A stretch of DNA of 64,000 nt, taken from contig WWBZ02000062.1 of NCBI GenBank assembly GCA_011503125.2, forward strand, positions 3,596,001-3,660,000, written 5' to 3'. This DNA is from Botryosphaeria dothidea (taxonomy: Eukaryota > Ascomycota > Dothideomycetes > Botryosphaeriales > Botryosphaeriaceae). Below the pieces are notes generated by a model that did no database searches, had not been told where the DNA came from, and saw only the letters and a program-made list of their open reading frames with translations. The translations under genes and the position numbers were made by a program. Every line of letters starts with the position of its first letter. The first letter of the stretch is position 1. Positions 53,778-64,000 of the stretch are shown one piece after another.

Positions 53778-55083
53778 CTAATTGGTGCGGTGACCCTGGC
53801 TTTCGACAGTCAAAACCTGTTGAACGACAATGCCGCTCGGCTCGTGCTGCCCGTCATGCGCGATCAGCCCCTTCTGGCTAATAGTATCCTCTTCGCTGTC
53901 TCTTTCGTGCCCACCGCGGCCTTCGTCTCCCATCACTGTCGTCTGTACGCCGTACCTCGCGAAAGTGTTGAGCTGAAACGACTTTGACATTTTCCGCCCT
54001 CCGCTCTTCCCGGTCCCTGAACGCCCGGATTTATCCTCATATGAATTCCCTGAGCCCCCTTTAGAGCTACCAAGAAGTGTCGAGAATAACGGCTTCAGTG
54101 TTGCAGCAGACCCTGCAATGATTCCCAGACCGATTTCTGGCATCGACCAGATCGCGACTTCCGCCACCCCGTCTGTATTCTGTCAGTGTCCGGTTCCGGG
54201 GCGCCGTGGGCGATGGAACGTACAGAAGTAGTCGGCTTGATTTCTGTAACTGGGGATTGTCTTGAGCCGAACCAGAGTGGCCGTGCTCGCTCTGTTCCCC
54301 GTTAGTCTTGAACAGATGTTTTGGTTTTGGGGCTTCTCTCACAGAACACCCATGCCTAGAACGCCACAAGCCACGAGCTTGACTCTCGGCTTCAGCTGAA
54401 TGTCCCACAGAACGAAGATGGGCATGATTGCGCATGTCCAGTCCGTGACAATGTTCACGGCAGATACAACATAGCTCAGCGTGATGACGTTCTCAAGTGT
54501 TCCGCACTGGCATCCCTCGATCGTCCTGTCCCATGTGCAGGCCATTGGTCGGCACATTGTGAAGACGACAACCAAGGCGACAATGGTAGAGACAATCGAT
54601 GCGCCGATGAGCACCCATAGAATCCTCTTGTAGATAGGTCTCACCGCGATGCGGATCAGCGAAATGCAAATACTGGCTTTGATCGGGACAGTGCTCGTGA
54701 CGTAGAAAATCTGCCAGAGGGCGAAATACTGTGCAATGTAAGTTTTCATGCTTGGCTAGAATGACGGGAGACATACGAAAAGTGCACTTTTCATGTTGGC
54801 CGGATTAACGTCTTGCATGTGCATGCCAACTCCGTTTATGGCGCCGAGAGTCCCGGCGAGCACCTCGACAATGAAGAGGGCCTTGAGGAGCGCGTCAGTG
54901 TCTAGAAACCTTTGTCCTGGGACCATCACTCACCAGTCCAAAAAGCATCAACCAATCATCGATACTGATGTACCTGCGAATACAGGCGCGAACGTAGAAA
55001 CGCAGCGCCAGTGTGATGGTGGCAACGCCGAAGAAGGTCCATCCAACCACGACAAGAGTCAACGCGTTATCTTTCAGTACCAT
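53778..55083 (-). CDS. Fungal-rhodopsin-type integral membrane protein
   Basis: Seven-helix membrane protein of the large fungal rhodopsin-like family, which lacks a proven function. The start is MVLKDNALTLVVVGW, with the first helix followed by LRFYVRACIRRYISIDDWLML, a hallmark segment. Later pieces are YFALWQIFYVTSTVPIKASI, CRPMACTWD, VSAVNIVTDWTCAIMPI and VAIWSMPEIGLGIIAGSAATL, all in family order. At least five exons are needed. The first junction uses a GTGATG donor giving LFGLVNTDALLK, and the last acceptor is AATACAG. The C-terminal tail is hydrophilic and Ser/Gly-rich. No retinal-binding lysine is identifiable. It lies at the right end of the candidate terpenoid cluster. Confidence 0.82.
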
Positions 55084-56235
55084 AATTATATTTTCCGTGA
55101 GTCGTCAAAAATACCATCGAGGTATGCGGTGGGGTGCAAGATGTTTCCAGCCAACCTGTTATAACTAGGAAAGTATGGAATGAGGTGCCTCAAGGGGAAG
55201 GACGCACATCCGCGACATCGGGTTGACCCACAAATACGAATATCCTAGCTTGCTGTAATATAAGGAGTCGATCTAGTTGTTGGTTACTTAAGGACACCGT
55301 GGCCATGCCCAACGCTCGGGTGGCCTACAACTTAGGGCGTTTTCGCGTACAGGCCAAGTAGATCCCGAGTCAGAGGGCGCGGTTTTCACGATAAGCAAAG
55401 GAGAATTATAACAGAAAATAGGGGAAGTAGATGATCCACCGAATTGGTTTAGAACATATGGCTCTACTATCTACATAGAAGTTTAGTTCTTACGATACTT
55501 CTTTCTACATCGGCCTTCTCTTAGAATTATAAAGTTTATATGTCATAATAGCAGCACAAGAAGTAATAGAAGATATAGATAGTAAAGAGCTCTAAAAAGC
55601 GTTTAATAGTAGTCTTAAGGACACCGTTAATATACGAATATATAGTAGACTAAAAGCTGTTTGGGATGCGCACAGAGTGTATGTTCTAAGTGGTTAAAGA
55701 TTCGTTCGTATATAAGAGCGGCATGCTTGGATGTATACGAAAGAAATCTTTCGTGAAAGCTGCTGAGTAATTGGCGCCAGAGGTTGTAAAGCCATTAGCA
55801 GGAGAGCAAAGATCAATTGAAGAATTGAACTTCGAACCGTTGGGTATTCTCATCAAGGATAGAAGGGTCTAGAATTAAGAGATCCATAGTCGAGAAGCCA
55901 TAGTTCGCATCAATGAACCTTAACGCCGGCCGAGATGCTGCCAAGACACCGACGATTAAGTCTAGCAAAAACCTACAACAGTCTTGAAATAGATTAGGCG
56001 TCGAAGAAAATAAGAACGTGCCACGGAGAGAGAGACGATGGGCAAACGCGAATTTGGTGTGTAATAGTAGGATGCATATTTGGTGGCGTTGCTTTCCGGA
56101 TGGCTGCGGCGTGCGGAGGTTCTGATCCGTCAAACTGAGGCTGCTAATTTACCCTCTCAAATAGAAGAAGCTTTTCGCGCATTGAGGTGGCGAGCAGAAG
56201 TCTGCGTCTCGGCCCAGCACTATGCGCACACGCAC
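55084..56235. other. Intergenic region with an AT-rich, RIP-like island
   Basis: From about 55230 to 55830 the sequence turns strongly AT-rich with many TA steps (tatagtag, atatac) and no open frame. This differs from the GC-rich genes around it. It looks like a decayed mobile element altered by repeat-induced point mutation. No terminal repeats could be defined by eye. Confidence 0.5.
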
Positions 56236-58215
56236 TTATACCTGACAGCCAGTTGCCTCCGCCTCCAAGTGATTACCTTCCTCAAGGGAATCACCAGACC
56301 ACTCCAAGCCATTTACAATCACGCTTTCACAGTCCCAAGGCAGCCTCATCTCCCCAACTGTTCCGACTGGCGTATCAACGGTCGCTCTCATAGTCCCATT
56401 GCCAACCACCCACTCAACTTTGAATTGGCCAAACGGACTGTGAAAGCCGCTTTTCACTTCATGCAGCGGCCCCGACTGCGGAGCAAATGTCCATTTTCGC
56501 CATCCAGTGATCTCAAGCCCCGCCAGCTTGGTTGTCAACGCAATTGTGGGTGCAGATGACCAGCTGTGGCTCATGCTCGTGTAAGCTGGATCGTAGTTGT
56601 ACCCCGATGCGCCCCTGTAATATAGACTTCCGTTGGCGGCCAGGCCTTCGGCAAAAGTGCTGCCGGTCATGAGCGGTGAGTCGAGCAGGTATCCCCACAG
56701 GCGGCGTATTAGATCCAGTGCCCGTGCGGTTTCGTGAGCTTGGAAGTGTGCGAGAACCTCGACCCCAGAGATGAAGGGGGATATCACGTCGGGAAGTTCG
56801 GGTGTCACCGGCCCAATCTTGTTCCAATTTGCGGTGAGGGCGGCGCTGAGCGCAGCTGACTGGTTTGCGTCGTTGGTGAGATTGAACAGCAGCGCAAGCG
56901 TGTTTCCGTCCTGTGGGTGTAGCGAAGTTGTTGTGTTGTCTGTGTAGAGCGAGGCATCCGAGTCCCATAGGTACGCGTTGTACGCTGTTTTGATACGCGC
57001 CGCAGCTGCAGCCCACTTCGCAGCCAGATCCACCTTCTCAAATGAAGCAGCTAAAGACGACAAAGTGCTAAGAGCGTGATAATCGAGAGCGTTGAGGGCG
57101 CTGTTGTAACCACCCGCACCCTGTCGGCCCCAATCGTACCTTGTGCTTTGATTGTGTAGGCCTACCGCAGAATCGAGGTCCACAAGTACATAGTCTATTC
57201 CACGCGTGATGTTGTCCCAGTGTAAACGGACCCATGCCTCATCGCCCGTGAAGATAGCGTAGTTGAAGATTGAAATCAGGTTCCAGGCGTGGTAGGTGTC
57301 GCTTGTGTTCCGTCCATTGAATGACCTTGTGGCTGGGCCGGCATATGGGAATCTTCCCGTGGTGCTGTTCTGGTGATAGAACATTGTTTCTAGAGAGTTT
57401 CTGAATGCTTCCAGGCCCGCATCTCCAAGAGCCAAAAATGCCGTCTGCCCGGAAATCCCATGATCCCCAGGCCAGACAGCCCGGTCTCTTTTAGCGCCGT
57501 CCATCAAAAGGGGTCCTGTCACACCGGCACTGGAGTTGTAGGCCCATCCCGGCCTGACTTGAGGAAGGAAACGACCGGTATCAGCGGGACCAATGTTCGT
57601 TTGGGCGGTGTATGCTCCAGCATACCAGATCCTCGTCAAGAGCTCATCATCGGGAGTGAAAAAGTAACCAGAATAGTCCCTGAGATCCTTTTGAGAAGGT
57701 GAGAAGCCGATTGAGCATGTTATATTGGAGAGGACAAGAGGGAAGATCGCGCTGATGGTCATGAACCGAAATCCGCCGCGAAACCTCTCTCCAGGCATTG
57801 AATAAAACCCTTCGCCTGCCGATACACTGACATTGAGCTCTTTGTCCCAGTCCTGTGTGGAAACCGAGCCAGTGGCATCATCGGATATTTTCCTGACATT
57901 TATGGGCGATTCTGCGAACGCAAGAGCGAGTTGTGGACCGTCGTTTGATTCCGTTTTGGCGTAGAAGCTTGCAAGTCCGCCGACTTCGACCCCAAAGTCC
58001 AGGCTGACATGAGCGCCAGAATTCAATGAAAGAACGAACCCGTCAGCATTCGAGGTCACTATTGCGTCTCCGGAGATGGAATGGACAGAGACAGGACTGA
58101 TAGTCCGAGACCTGGGGCTGAAGATGTATGGCTCCCATGGCTCACTTGTAGCGTGGACTGGTGATGCCACCGCCACAGCGAGGAGTAACAACTTCTTCAA
58201 TGCTCGCATAACCAA
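56236..58215 (-). CDS. GH78-type alpha-L-rhamnosidase, secreted
   Basis: Cleaves terminal alpha-L-rhamnose from pectin side chains or plant glycosides. It is an uninterrupted frame of 659 codons; a start at 58209 (MRALKKLLLLAVAVASPVHA) gives a clean signal peptide. An N-terminal beta domain precedes the six-hairpin barrel. MDGAKRDRAVWPGDHGI is the diagnostic GH78 segment with the acidic residues expected at the active site. Further barrel landmarks are GRFPYAGPATRSF, DYHALSTLSSLA and YTSMSHSWSSAPT. The C-terminal beta domain ends in MRLPWDCESVIVNGLEW. Many sequons indicate glycosylation. A TATATG element lies about 65 bases upstream. Confidence 0.88.
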   Translation of the reverse strand: MVMRALKKLLLLAVAVASPVHATSEPWEPYIFSPRSRTISPVSVHSISGDAIVTSNADGFVLSLNSGAHVSLDFGVEVGGLASFYAKTESNDGPQLALAFAESPINVRKISDDATGSVSTQDWDKELNVSVSAGEGFYSMPGERFRGGFRFMTISAIFPLVLSNITCSIGFSPSQKDLRDYSGYFFTPDDELLTRIWYAGAYTAQTNIGPADTGRFLPQVRPGWAYNSSAGVTGPLLMDGAKRDRAVWPGDHGISGQTAFLALGDAGLEAFRNSLETMFYHQNSTTGRFPYAGPATRSFNGRNTSDTYHAWNLISIFNYAIFTGDEAWVRLHWDNITRGIDYVLVDLDSAVGLHNQSTRYDWGRQGAGGYNSALNALDYHALSTLSSLAASFEKVDLAAKWAAAAARIKTAYNAYLWDSDASLYTDNTTTSLHPQDGNTLALLFNLTNDANQSAALSAALTANWNKIGPVTPELPDVISPFISGVEVLAHFQAHETARALDLIRRLWGYLLDSPLMTGSTFAEGLAANGSLYYRGASGYNYDPAYTSMSHSWSSAPTIALTTKLAGLEITGWRKWTFAPQSGPLHEVKSGFHSPFGQFKVEWVVGNGTMRATVDTPVGTVGEMRLPWDCESVIVNGLEWSGDSLEEGNHLEAEATGCQV

Positions 58216-58274
58216 GGATGGAGGCTTTTCAGATGATCTGAGCTACATAAACGAATGATTCTGAGCGCGAATCA

Positions 58275-58282
58275 ACTACATA
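58275..58282 (-). promoter_or_regulatory. TATA-like element of the rhamnosidase gene
   Basis: CATATATG in palindromic form about 65 bases upstream of the likely ATG at 58209 to 58215. Confidence 0.35.
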
Positions 58283-58987
58283 TATGGCACTGTCGGCATG
58301 CTTTCACGCGAGGTCTGGGGTAAAATGCGGGGAAACACGAGCGTCGGCGGGGCGCCAGTTGCGACAAGAAATATCTATGCTGAATTCAGAACCAGCTTTC
58401 CAAGCTGGATTTCAAAAGGAAATAAATTCGATCATCCCTCCGAGATCTGCTTGGCATTCGGGCAATTGCTCAATTCCAGAGATTCACCCCGACCGCCGGA
58501 TTCTAGTTCCAAGTTGTGCAAGAAACGAGTGAAAGCCTCCCCAGCAATACTATTCCCTCGGCTAATCTTCATGGTGTCCATGGAAGTGATTAATGACCTC
58601 ACCGATGATCAAGTCGGTGACATGAGCCTATGCCGCATGGTAATCCCCGGCGGCAACATGTTGGTGGTGGTCTGCGACCGTCCAGCTCTGTATGTGTGCC
58701 AGCCGAGGCAAGACATACGACGACTGCGCAATGTGGCACGCTAGTCTGCAAAGAAAGAATGGACGTGTGGGTGTGGATACCAGGTAATTGGTTTCCGTTC
58801 TGCTATGACAGCTGTCAAGAGGGGTGGCCAGGCCGGTAAGGAGTCCCAAATAATCAAAAGGGCTGAAGTTGAGTCATGTTGTAGGTAATTGAATCGGATT
58901 GATGATGACGACGATGAAACATCGTTATGAGCGCATGGGTAAAGAGGTATCCGTGCGAATAGCATAGAGGCCAAATGGTAATGCCCA
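58283..58987. other. Intergenic region
   Basis: About 700 bases. A 148-codon frame at 58298-58744 (plus) has no domain or signal peptide and is not called. It may include the rhamnosidase promoter. Confidence 0.35.
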
Positions 58988-59724
58988 TCATCTGTAGGCC
59001 GGATCTCCGAGAGCGTCAAGGGACGCGACGCACACACCGTTCTTGCAGTATCCGGAAGGCGTAAGCCAGCCCCACAGCTCAAGCTCGTTGCCGTTGTCGA
59101 AAACGGCCTTGGCAGCACCGGCGAGATGGCCTTTGCATTCACCGTTGGGCGTGCTGTCGTCGCAGGTAATATCGAAAGGCAGGACGTTAGGCAGGACGAG
59201 GTTGGCCTTGGACGCGCCGTAGCAATGGCCTTTGTCGCACCATCCAGATACGGAGGCCTGGTCGGCTGTGTGCCCCACCAAATGTCAGCCTTGATGGAAG
59301 AATAACATCCAAGTAAAAAAAAAAAAAAAAAGACGGAGCAATGAACGGGGCACAGGGCTATGCTCAAGTATAGAGGCGGGAAGACGTACTGTAGTTTCCT
59401 CCATCTACGAGCAAGGAAGTGATCGGACCAGTGACATTGATTTCGCACTTGTAGTCGGCTGAACAGAAACCCTCAACTTTCTCATTTGTTAGTATTCATG
59501 CCTTGCTCCATGATGCCCAAAGACTTACGGACGCCGGTTGCGCCGGCCAAAGTTGAAGCAACCACTCCGTCGACAGACCCCTTTGTGTCTTTGACTGTAT
59601 CGCCAACACCGGAAAGGAGAGATGGTTCTGTATCTTGCGAAGATGGGCGGGCCGTTGGGGCAGCAGAAACCAGCATTGACACGCTCAGCGTGGCAGTAAA
59701 AACGGCAGAAACGAGAGATTTCAT
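58988..59724 (-). CDS. Small secreted cysteine-rich protein
   Basis: Unrecognised secreted protein. Exons are 59724-59529, 59476-59390 and 59265-58988, all in phase, giving 186 residues. A signal peptide is clear (MKSLVSAVFTATLSVSMLVSA). A Ser/Thr/Asp-rich linker follows to about residue 65. The mature part has eight cysteines: two in FCSADYKC, two in GWCDKGHC, then one each in DITCDD, GECKG, GYCKN and GVCVA. An even number in paired spacing suggests four disulphides. Size, secretion and cysteine content fit a candidate effector or wall protein, but nothing here shows a function. Exon 1 reads on past its donor to a stop, so an unspliced short form is also possible. Confidence 0.72.
59316..59332 (+). 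repeat. Poly-A tract inside an intron
   Basis: Seventeen A in the second intron of the cysteine-rich gene, that is, poly-T on its coding strand. Confidence 0.9.
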
Positions 59725-60942
59725 GATTTGCGGATTACAAAGGAATGTGCGTGATAGTTCTGTTGACGGGGCGAGGAATGAATGAACGAATGGCAGAGGT
59801 TTCTGTTAATCGACCTGCGAGCAAGTTTGTGAAGAACAAGGGCTGACAAGGATGCGCGCCTGGCGCGCTCGATGCTCATATAGCCCAGCATTGTCTTCGG
59901 CATCTCTGGACGCCGGTGGCGTCACGATAGCTGTTTACCAAGCCCTGGACGCCTTCGTGGCGCATGAGTCGCCAGTCGGATCTGGAAGAAACCGAATCGT
60001 GGGGTAGGGCTTTCCTTGCAGCTGACGAGTAGTTCGTACGCTTACGCAAGGAAAGCAAGCGATTGGTAGGCTGTCCAGAGTTCTAGAAGCCTCACAGCTC
60101 TCTGCGCGTTCGCAAGCGTTCCGTCTTACGCTGCAACGGACATACTCTAAGGAAGGAGAAGATTCAACCGGCTGCAGAAACCCGAGCCGTTTTCGAGCCG
60201 TCAATCTAAATTAATCTACAGCGGCAGAGCACGTCCAGTGCGCATGGCGGATAGCAGGGCGAATACGTAGCGGACGCCTTGTTCACCTGCCCCTATCTGG
60301 CCATTGCTCTGTTTTGTGCCTGGTTGAAAGCTAAATGAAGTGCTCCTCCGCGTACTAGGTGCGTATTTGGCTAGACTGTGGTTGCTAACGCGAGATCTCG
60401 GCAGGCTGCGACCAGGAACAGGCATAGCGCTCGTCGGCTGGGCCGCTTAGCGATGAGCTGGCGTTTTATCTAGCGCGGGCGTTTCTTAGCGAGTCCGCAG
60501 CTCCAGACCCTGGTAGATTCTTGTAGTCCTTTTACTGCTGGATATTCCATGCTTGCATCTATCTGCACCTGTAGGAACCTGTATTCAGCTCGCGGGCGTG
60601 CCTTTGATTTGGAAGTGATTGTTCGACTTCTCCAGTCTCGATGGCCCAGACCAGACAGGAAACGAGTTGCCGATGGGCGCCATACCTTGCTGCTAAAGCT
60701 CTTGGCGGCATGCTCCGGTGGCTTTTCGATAGCTTAGGACTCCTTCCCGTGTGTGTGGGCATGCCATGTTCCCTTCCACACATGGCCACATAGAAGCCCC
60801 TTCCGTCACCAAAGTTCAACCACGACCTCCTCTGTTTCACCAGAAGATCTCCGCTTCTCACACTCCAAACCAGTCGATTTACGCTGGCGGGAGGTGTTTC
60901 ACGTCGTTTTCGAAACGGCCGAACGTACAGTATCAGTTAGGA
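59725..60942. other. Intergenic region
   Basis: 1.2 kb. A TATATG on the minus strand near 59877-59882 may be the TATA box of the cysteine-rich gene. No other gene is supported. Confidence 0.4.
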
Positions 60943-61919
60943 TCATTCATTCTGCAGGTCAACGGAGGCAGCGATACCATCATTGCCCCCATCGCAATGG
61001 CCGAACTGCTCTTCCAACGTTTCGAAGCCAACGCGATCGTGAAAGCAGGCCGAGCTTTCAGTCGCATAGTCACGCAGTGCGCCCCAGTCGCGGCAGAGGT
61101 GAATCTGACCATTGCCAGCCGTGTGGTCGCCAATGGTGTAGAGGGGGGTGTTGTCAGCATGACACATAACGAACTGTCGGTATGTATTGGTTAGTGGGAG
61201 ACGATCTTCAGCCTTAAGACGGCAGACGAACCTGTCTGAAATAGTCCAGGCAATGCCGAGCGTGCTGAATTGGGAAACTCGGCGGGGAACCGTTCACAAG
61301 TTGGAGAAGGACCTTGCGCACGATTCTCTGAGCACGTGGGCAATTAGTGGCGCCGCCACGACTGATTTGAGTCGGCAAGACTTACGAGGCAATGCAGTTG
61401 GTGGTAGGACTCGAGCAGATACAGGCCTTTGGTACCGTTTGTACCGGGAACGGACATGGACTCCCGCCAATTGTGCTCCTTGGCCCACTTGTGGTCGACG
61501 GCGATGTGTCCGTGGGCCGGAGAAATTGCATCCCAAAGAGCGTCAGCCTTGGTGTCATTTGGGGAGCTGTATGGGGTCCTCCAGCGGAACTCTACCAGCT
61601 TCGAGGGGAGCTGGGGCACGATTGCTAGAGCCGTCGGGTCAGAAGGGTGTGGTCGGATGAGCGAACAAGCTTACTGACCAACATTGTTGGAGGTATCACC
61701 ACCTCCGGTCGATGCACTGTCAGAGCGTCGCGAAAACACCAGCGTGGACGCCAGGCAGATGTTAGAAACGACCAGGGCGATGATGACGAAACCCTTCACG
61801 TCCCACCTCTGGCCTCTGCGGGACTCCCCGTTTCCATACATGCCCCGGCTTCCGAGCAGCCCGTCCTCCTCTTCTCCCGCCTCAGCCTCCTCCTGTTTTT
61901 GCAATTCTTCGATTTCCAT
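60943..61919 (-). CDS. UstYa-like (DUF3328) protein
   Basis: Type II membrane protein of the UstYa family. Family members catalyse oxidative steps such as cyclisation in fungal ribosomal-peptide and other secondary-metabolite pathways. Exons are 61919-61679, 61624-61386, 61327-61232 and 61173-60943, giving 268 residues. A short acidic cytosolic tail precedes one membrane helix (VKGFVIIALVVSNICLASTL), then a lumenal domain. Both HxxHC motifs are intact: HQLHC at 155-159 and HARHC at 182-186 followed by LDYFRQFVMCHAD. An intron falls between the two motifs. An upstream in-frame ATG at 62012 would add a basic extension. It is divergent from a rhodopsin-like membrane gene. No repeat-containing precursor peptide gene is visible nearby. 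Confidence 0.88.
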
Positions 61920-62586
61920 TCTTTTCCAGACGAAGCGCCACGGCAGGGTCGCACCGGCAGAGTGCAGGAGCCGGGCAAGAAGTACCGTAAGGCGTCGCAC
62001 TCGCAGAAGCACGGGGTGCTAAGATGGCGTCAGCACATCTGTCAAACGTCAGGCGCAGAGGGCAGGCGTGGTGGCGGGAAATTGGAGGTACAGGATGGCG
62101 CTGGAGCCTGTTGTCTTCTTTAGCAGCACCGCTAGCCTTCAGCCAGTCTGGAACACAGCCGTGGCCTCGATTGCGCCACCCGGAGATGACCGCGTGGTGC
62201 CAAGAGGGCCCCGCCTCCCTGGTCTACGTTTTCCCGTGTCTGCTATGCTCCAGGGCGTGCTTAGGGACCTATACAAGGCTGCGCGTCGCGCTATAATGCG
62301 TGGCAGGGAGGCCCCCTGCCTCGGTGGGCGCGGGAGAACAAGCGCAAGAACCACCCGCTCGTGTCGCAGCCGGCAGGCCCCGAGCAGCCTGCCTGAAGAG
62401 AAAACGCGGCTTCTTAACGATACGGCAGGTGCAAGTGCAGGCCGCGGGACACATCCTTTTGGCTGCACGAACGGCCGCGGCCACAGCCGCACAGACGGAC
62501 ACGCGCTGGCTCATAGGGGTCCGCCCGCTCCCTTATCTTGGTGGTAATCCTTCCTGACAGGCCCCGGTCCATCGGATCTCCTGCAA
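61920..62586. other. Divergent promoter region, UstYa-like and membrane protein genes
   Basis: 667 bases between two divergent genes. No further gene is supported; likely a shared regulatory space. Confidence 0.4.
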
Positions 62587-63997
62587 ATGTATCTGATCAC
62601 CCCCAAGAGCACAATCGCGCTCACCGTCATTTTGACGTTCATCGCCGCGCTGGCCGTGGCTCTGCGGCTGCTGAAGCGACGCAAGGTCGACCAGCTGCAG
62701 CGGGCAGTCAATGCGATTGTGCTCGGATCGCACCTGGACGACCTCTTTTGCTTGGTGGCTTTGGTACGCGCTCGCGTTGTCCTGTTTCAGCGAAGATCTG
62801 CTAACGCACATCCCCGCCGGGTAGGTCATCATAGTGGCCATGTCTTCAATGATCGTGTGGGGAGCGGCAAAAGGTTCCATTGGCGCGCACTCGGAAGAGC
62901 TGGAAGGCCAGCGGTGGATCACCAGCGTCACTCCCAAGTGGGTTATTCTCTCCAAGGTCGTCTGGGTCGTTCTTTTCTTGCAGCCGCTCGCGCTTGGCTT
63001 CGTCAAGTTGTCGGTCGTCTTCTTCTGCCGCCGCCTGATCGTTGGTCGAGCCTTTGACATCGTGAGCTGGACTCTGGTCGTCACCATCGCATGCTGGATG
63101 GCTGTCTTCTTCTTCGGCCTCTTCTTTGACTGCGGTGTTGAATTCGCCGCCAACTGGGGCTCACTATCCCACATTGCCGCTCGCTGCCCGTTCGGGTTCA
63201 TGCCCACCATCATCTACACCATTTTGGATTCAGTTCTGGATCTTGCGGTCCTCATACTGCCACTTCCATGGGTCAGTCACATGCGAGACTTGCTTTGTCT
63301 ACTACCACTGCTGACTTTGACTTGCCCAGATCATCAAGCTCCGCACTCCATGGACGAGAAAATTGTATTTGTGCAGCTGCTTCATGCTTGGGGCCTTGTA
63401 AGCAATCAACATATGGAGATGACATTGACAGCAGCTAACCTGTTCATCCAGTGCCACCGCAGCAGCTTTCGTCCGCATGGCCTTTTTCATTGAGGCCGGG
63501 ATCCCAGCAGGTTTGCATGTCCTCCTCTCCCCTCCTTAATATCCCGTTGACCAACATCAACAGCCGCTATAAATAAAGACACGGTTGTTGGCCTGCCAAA
63601 TTATGACGTAGTCGGTATCGTCAGCGCCGAGATGTTCTGGACTATGATCGAAACGACCACCGCGCTCATTGCGTGCTGCCTGCCATCCATTAAGTCGGTC
63701 ATCAGCCCCGGCGCACTCGGCAGGCTGATCGCACGCAGCTTACCAGGAAGCCTCCGTATCCGCTCGGGTCAGTCAGGCTCCCATAGCAGAGTCATATCGA
63801 GAGACAAAGATGTCGAATTGGGTGCAAGGCCTCATGCCTCATCCCGGATCGAAGGTTCTGCAGTGCTGCCGATTGGCAAGCATGGAGGCGTGTTCCAATA
63901 TTACAGCGAAAGCGGATTGAGACATGAACCATTGCCAGGACAAGGTGATAGTTATGAACGTCTTGGTTCGGCGTGGAGTAAAGCGTCTGCTAAGTAA
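62587..63997 (+). CDS. Fungal-rhodopsin-type integral membrane protein
   Basis: Seven-helix membrane protein of the fungal rhodopsin-like family, function unknown. Exons are 62587-62763, 62825-63271, 63330-63397, 63452-63510 and 63564-63997, all in phase, giving 394 residues. The first helix is ALTVILTFIAALAVALRLL. Then come LDDLFCLVALVIIVAMSSM, VVLFLQPLALGFVKLSVVFF, FGLFFDCGVEFAANWG, FMPTIIYTILDSVLDLAVLI and FWTMIETTTALIACCLPSI, the characteristic order of helices and loops. A hydrophilic tail of about 90 residues follows. The stop codon lies three bases before the window end, so the gene appears complete. It shares a promoter region with the UstYa-like gene. Confidence 0.85.
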
Positions 63998-64000
63998 CAA

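Noticed and set aside
58298..58744. A 148-codon plus-strand frame
   Set aside because: No domain, secretion signal or splice structure; it sits in the rhamnosidase promoter region.
1..64000. CRISPR arrays, bacterial operons and intact transposons
   Set aside because: The window is fungal nuclear DNA. No regularly spaced direct repeats, transposase or reverse transcriptase frames were seen.

Overview
The window is nuclear DNA of a filamentous ascomycete (Pezizomycotina). Genes are dense, lie on both strands, and carry many short GT-AG introns (about 45-135 nt) with CTAAC-like branch sites. Families typical of this group recur: Zn2Cys6 regulator, fungal-rhodopsin-type membrane proteins, UstYa/DUF3328, PhiA-like wall protein and cutinase. 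Several secreted enzymes for pectin, esters and cutin suggest a plant-associated fungus. I suspect a dothideomycete but cannot prove it. All coding models were spliced by eye and checked for phase where exon coordinates are given.

Region 1 (1-10 kb): a proline-metabolism neighbourhood. The 3'-truncated P5C dehydrogenase gene (minus) and the proline dehydrogenase gene (plus) are divergent around a shared promoter containing a CGG/CCG palindrome. They are followed by a flavin-reductase-like protein, a Zn2Cys6 regulator, a YCII-domain protein and a pyrroline-5-carboxylate reductase. Both directions of the proline/P5C interconversion are therefore encoded within 10 kb.

Region 2 (10-36 kb): a CsbD-like stress protein, NAD kinase, two orphan low-complexity ORFs, a GH105 unsaturated rhamnogalacturonyl hydrolase, a CE16-type GDSL esterase, a decayed rhodopsin-family gene, an intron-containing tRNA-Leu(UAG), a cytochrome b5-fused sphingolipid desaturase, a secreted M43-type metalloprotease, a flavin amine oxidase and a tannase/feruloyl esterase. 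Intergenic spaces are long and rich in homopolymers.

Region 3 (36-43 kb): a type II NADH dehydrogenase-like flavoprotein, a cutinase with a Gly/Ser-rich tail, and a PhiA-like secreted protein.

Region 4 (43-55 kb): the most interesting stretch. A PHP/DUF3604-type protein, a CrtC/lipocalin-like secreted protein (the fold family that includes fungal Diels-Alderases and kievitone hydratase), a divergent farnesyl-diphosphate synthase paralogue, a class I terpene cyclase and a short-chain dehydrogenase form a compact candidate terpenoid cluster. A rhodopsin-family membrane gene and an AT-rich, RIP-like island lie at its right edge.

Region 5 (56-64 kb): a secreted GH78-type alpha-L-rhamnosidase, a small secreted protein with eight cysteines, and a UstYa-like gene divergent from another rhodopsin-family membrane protein.
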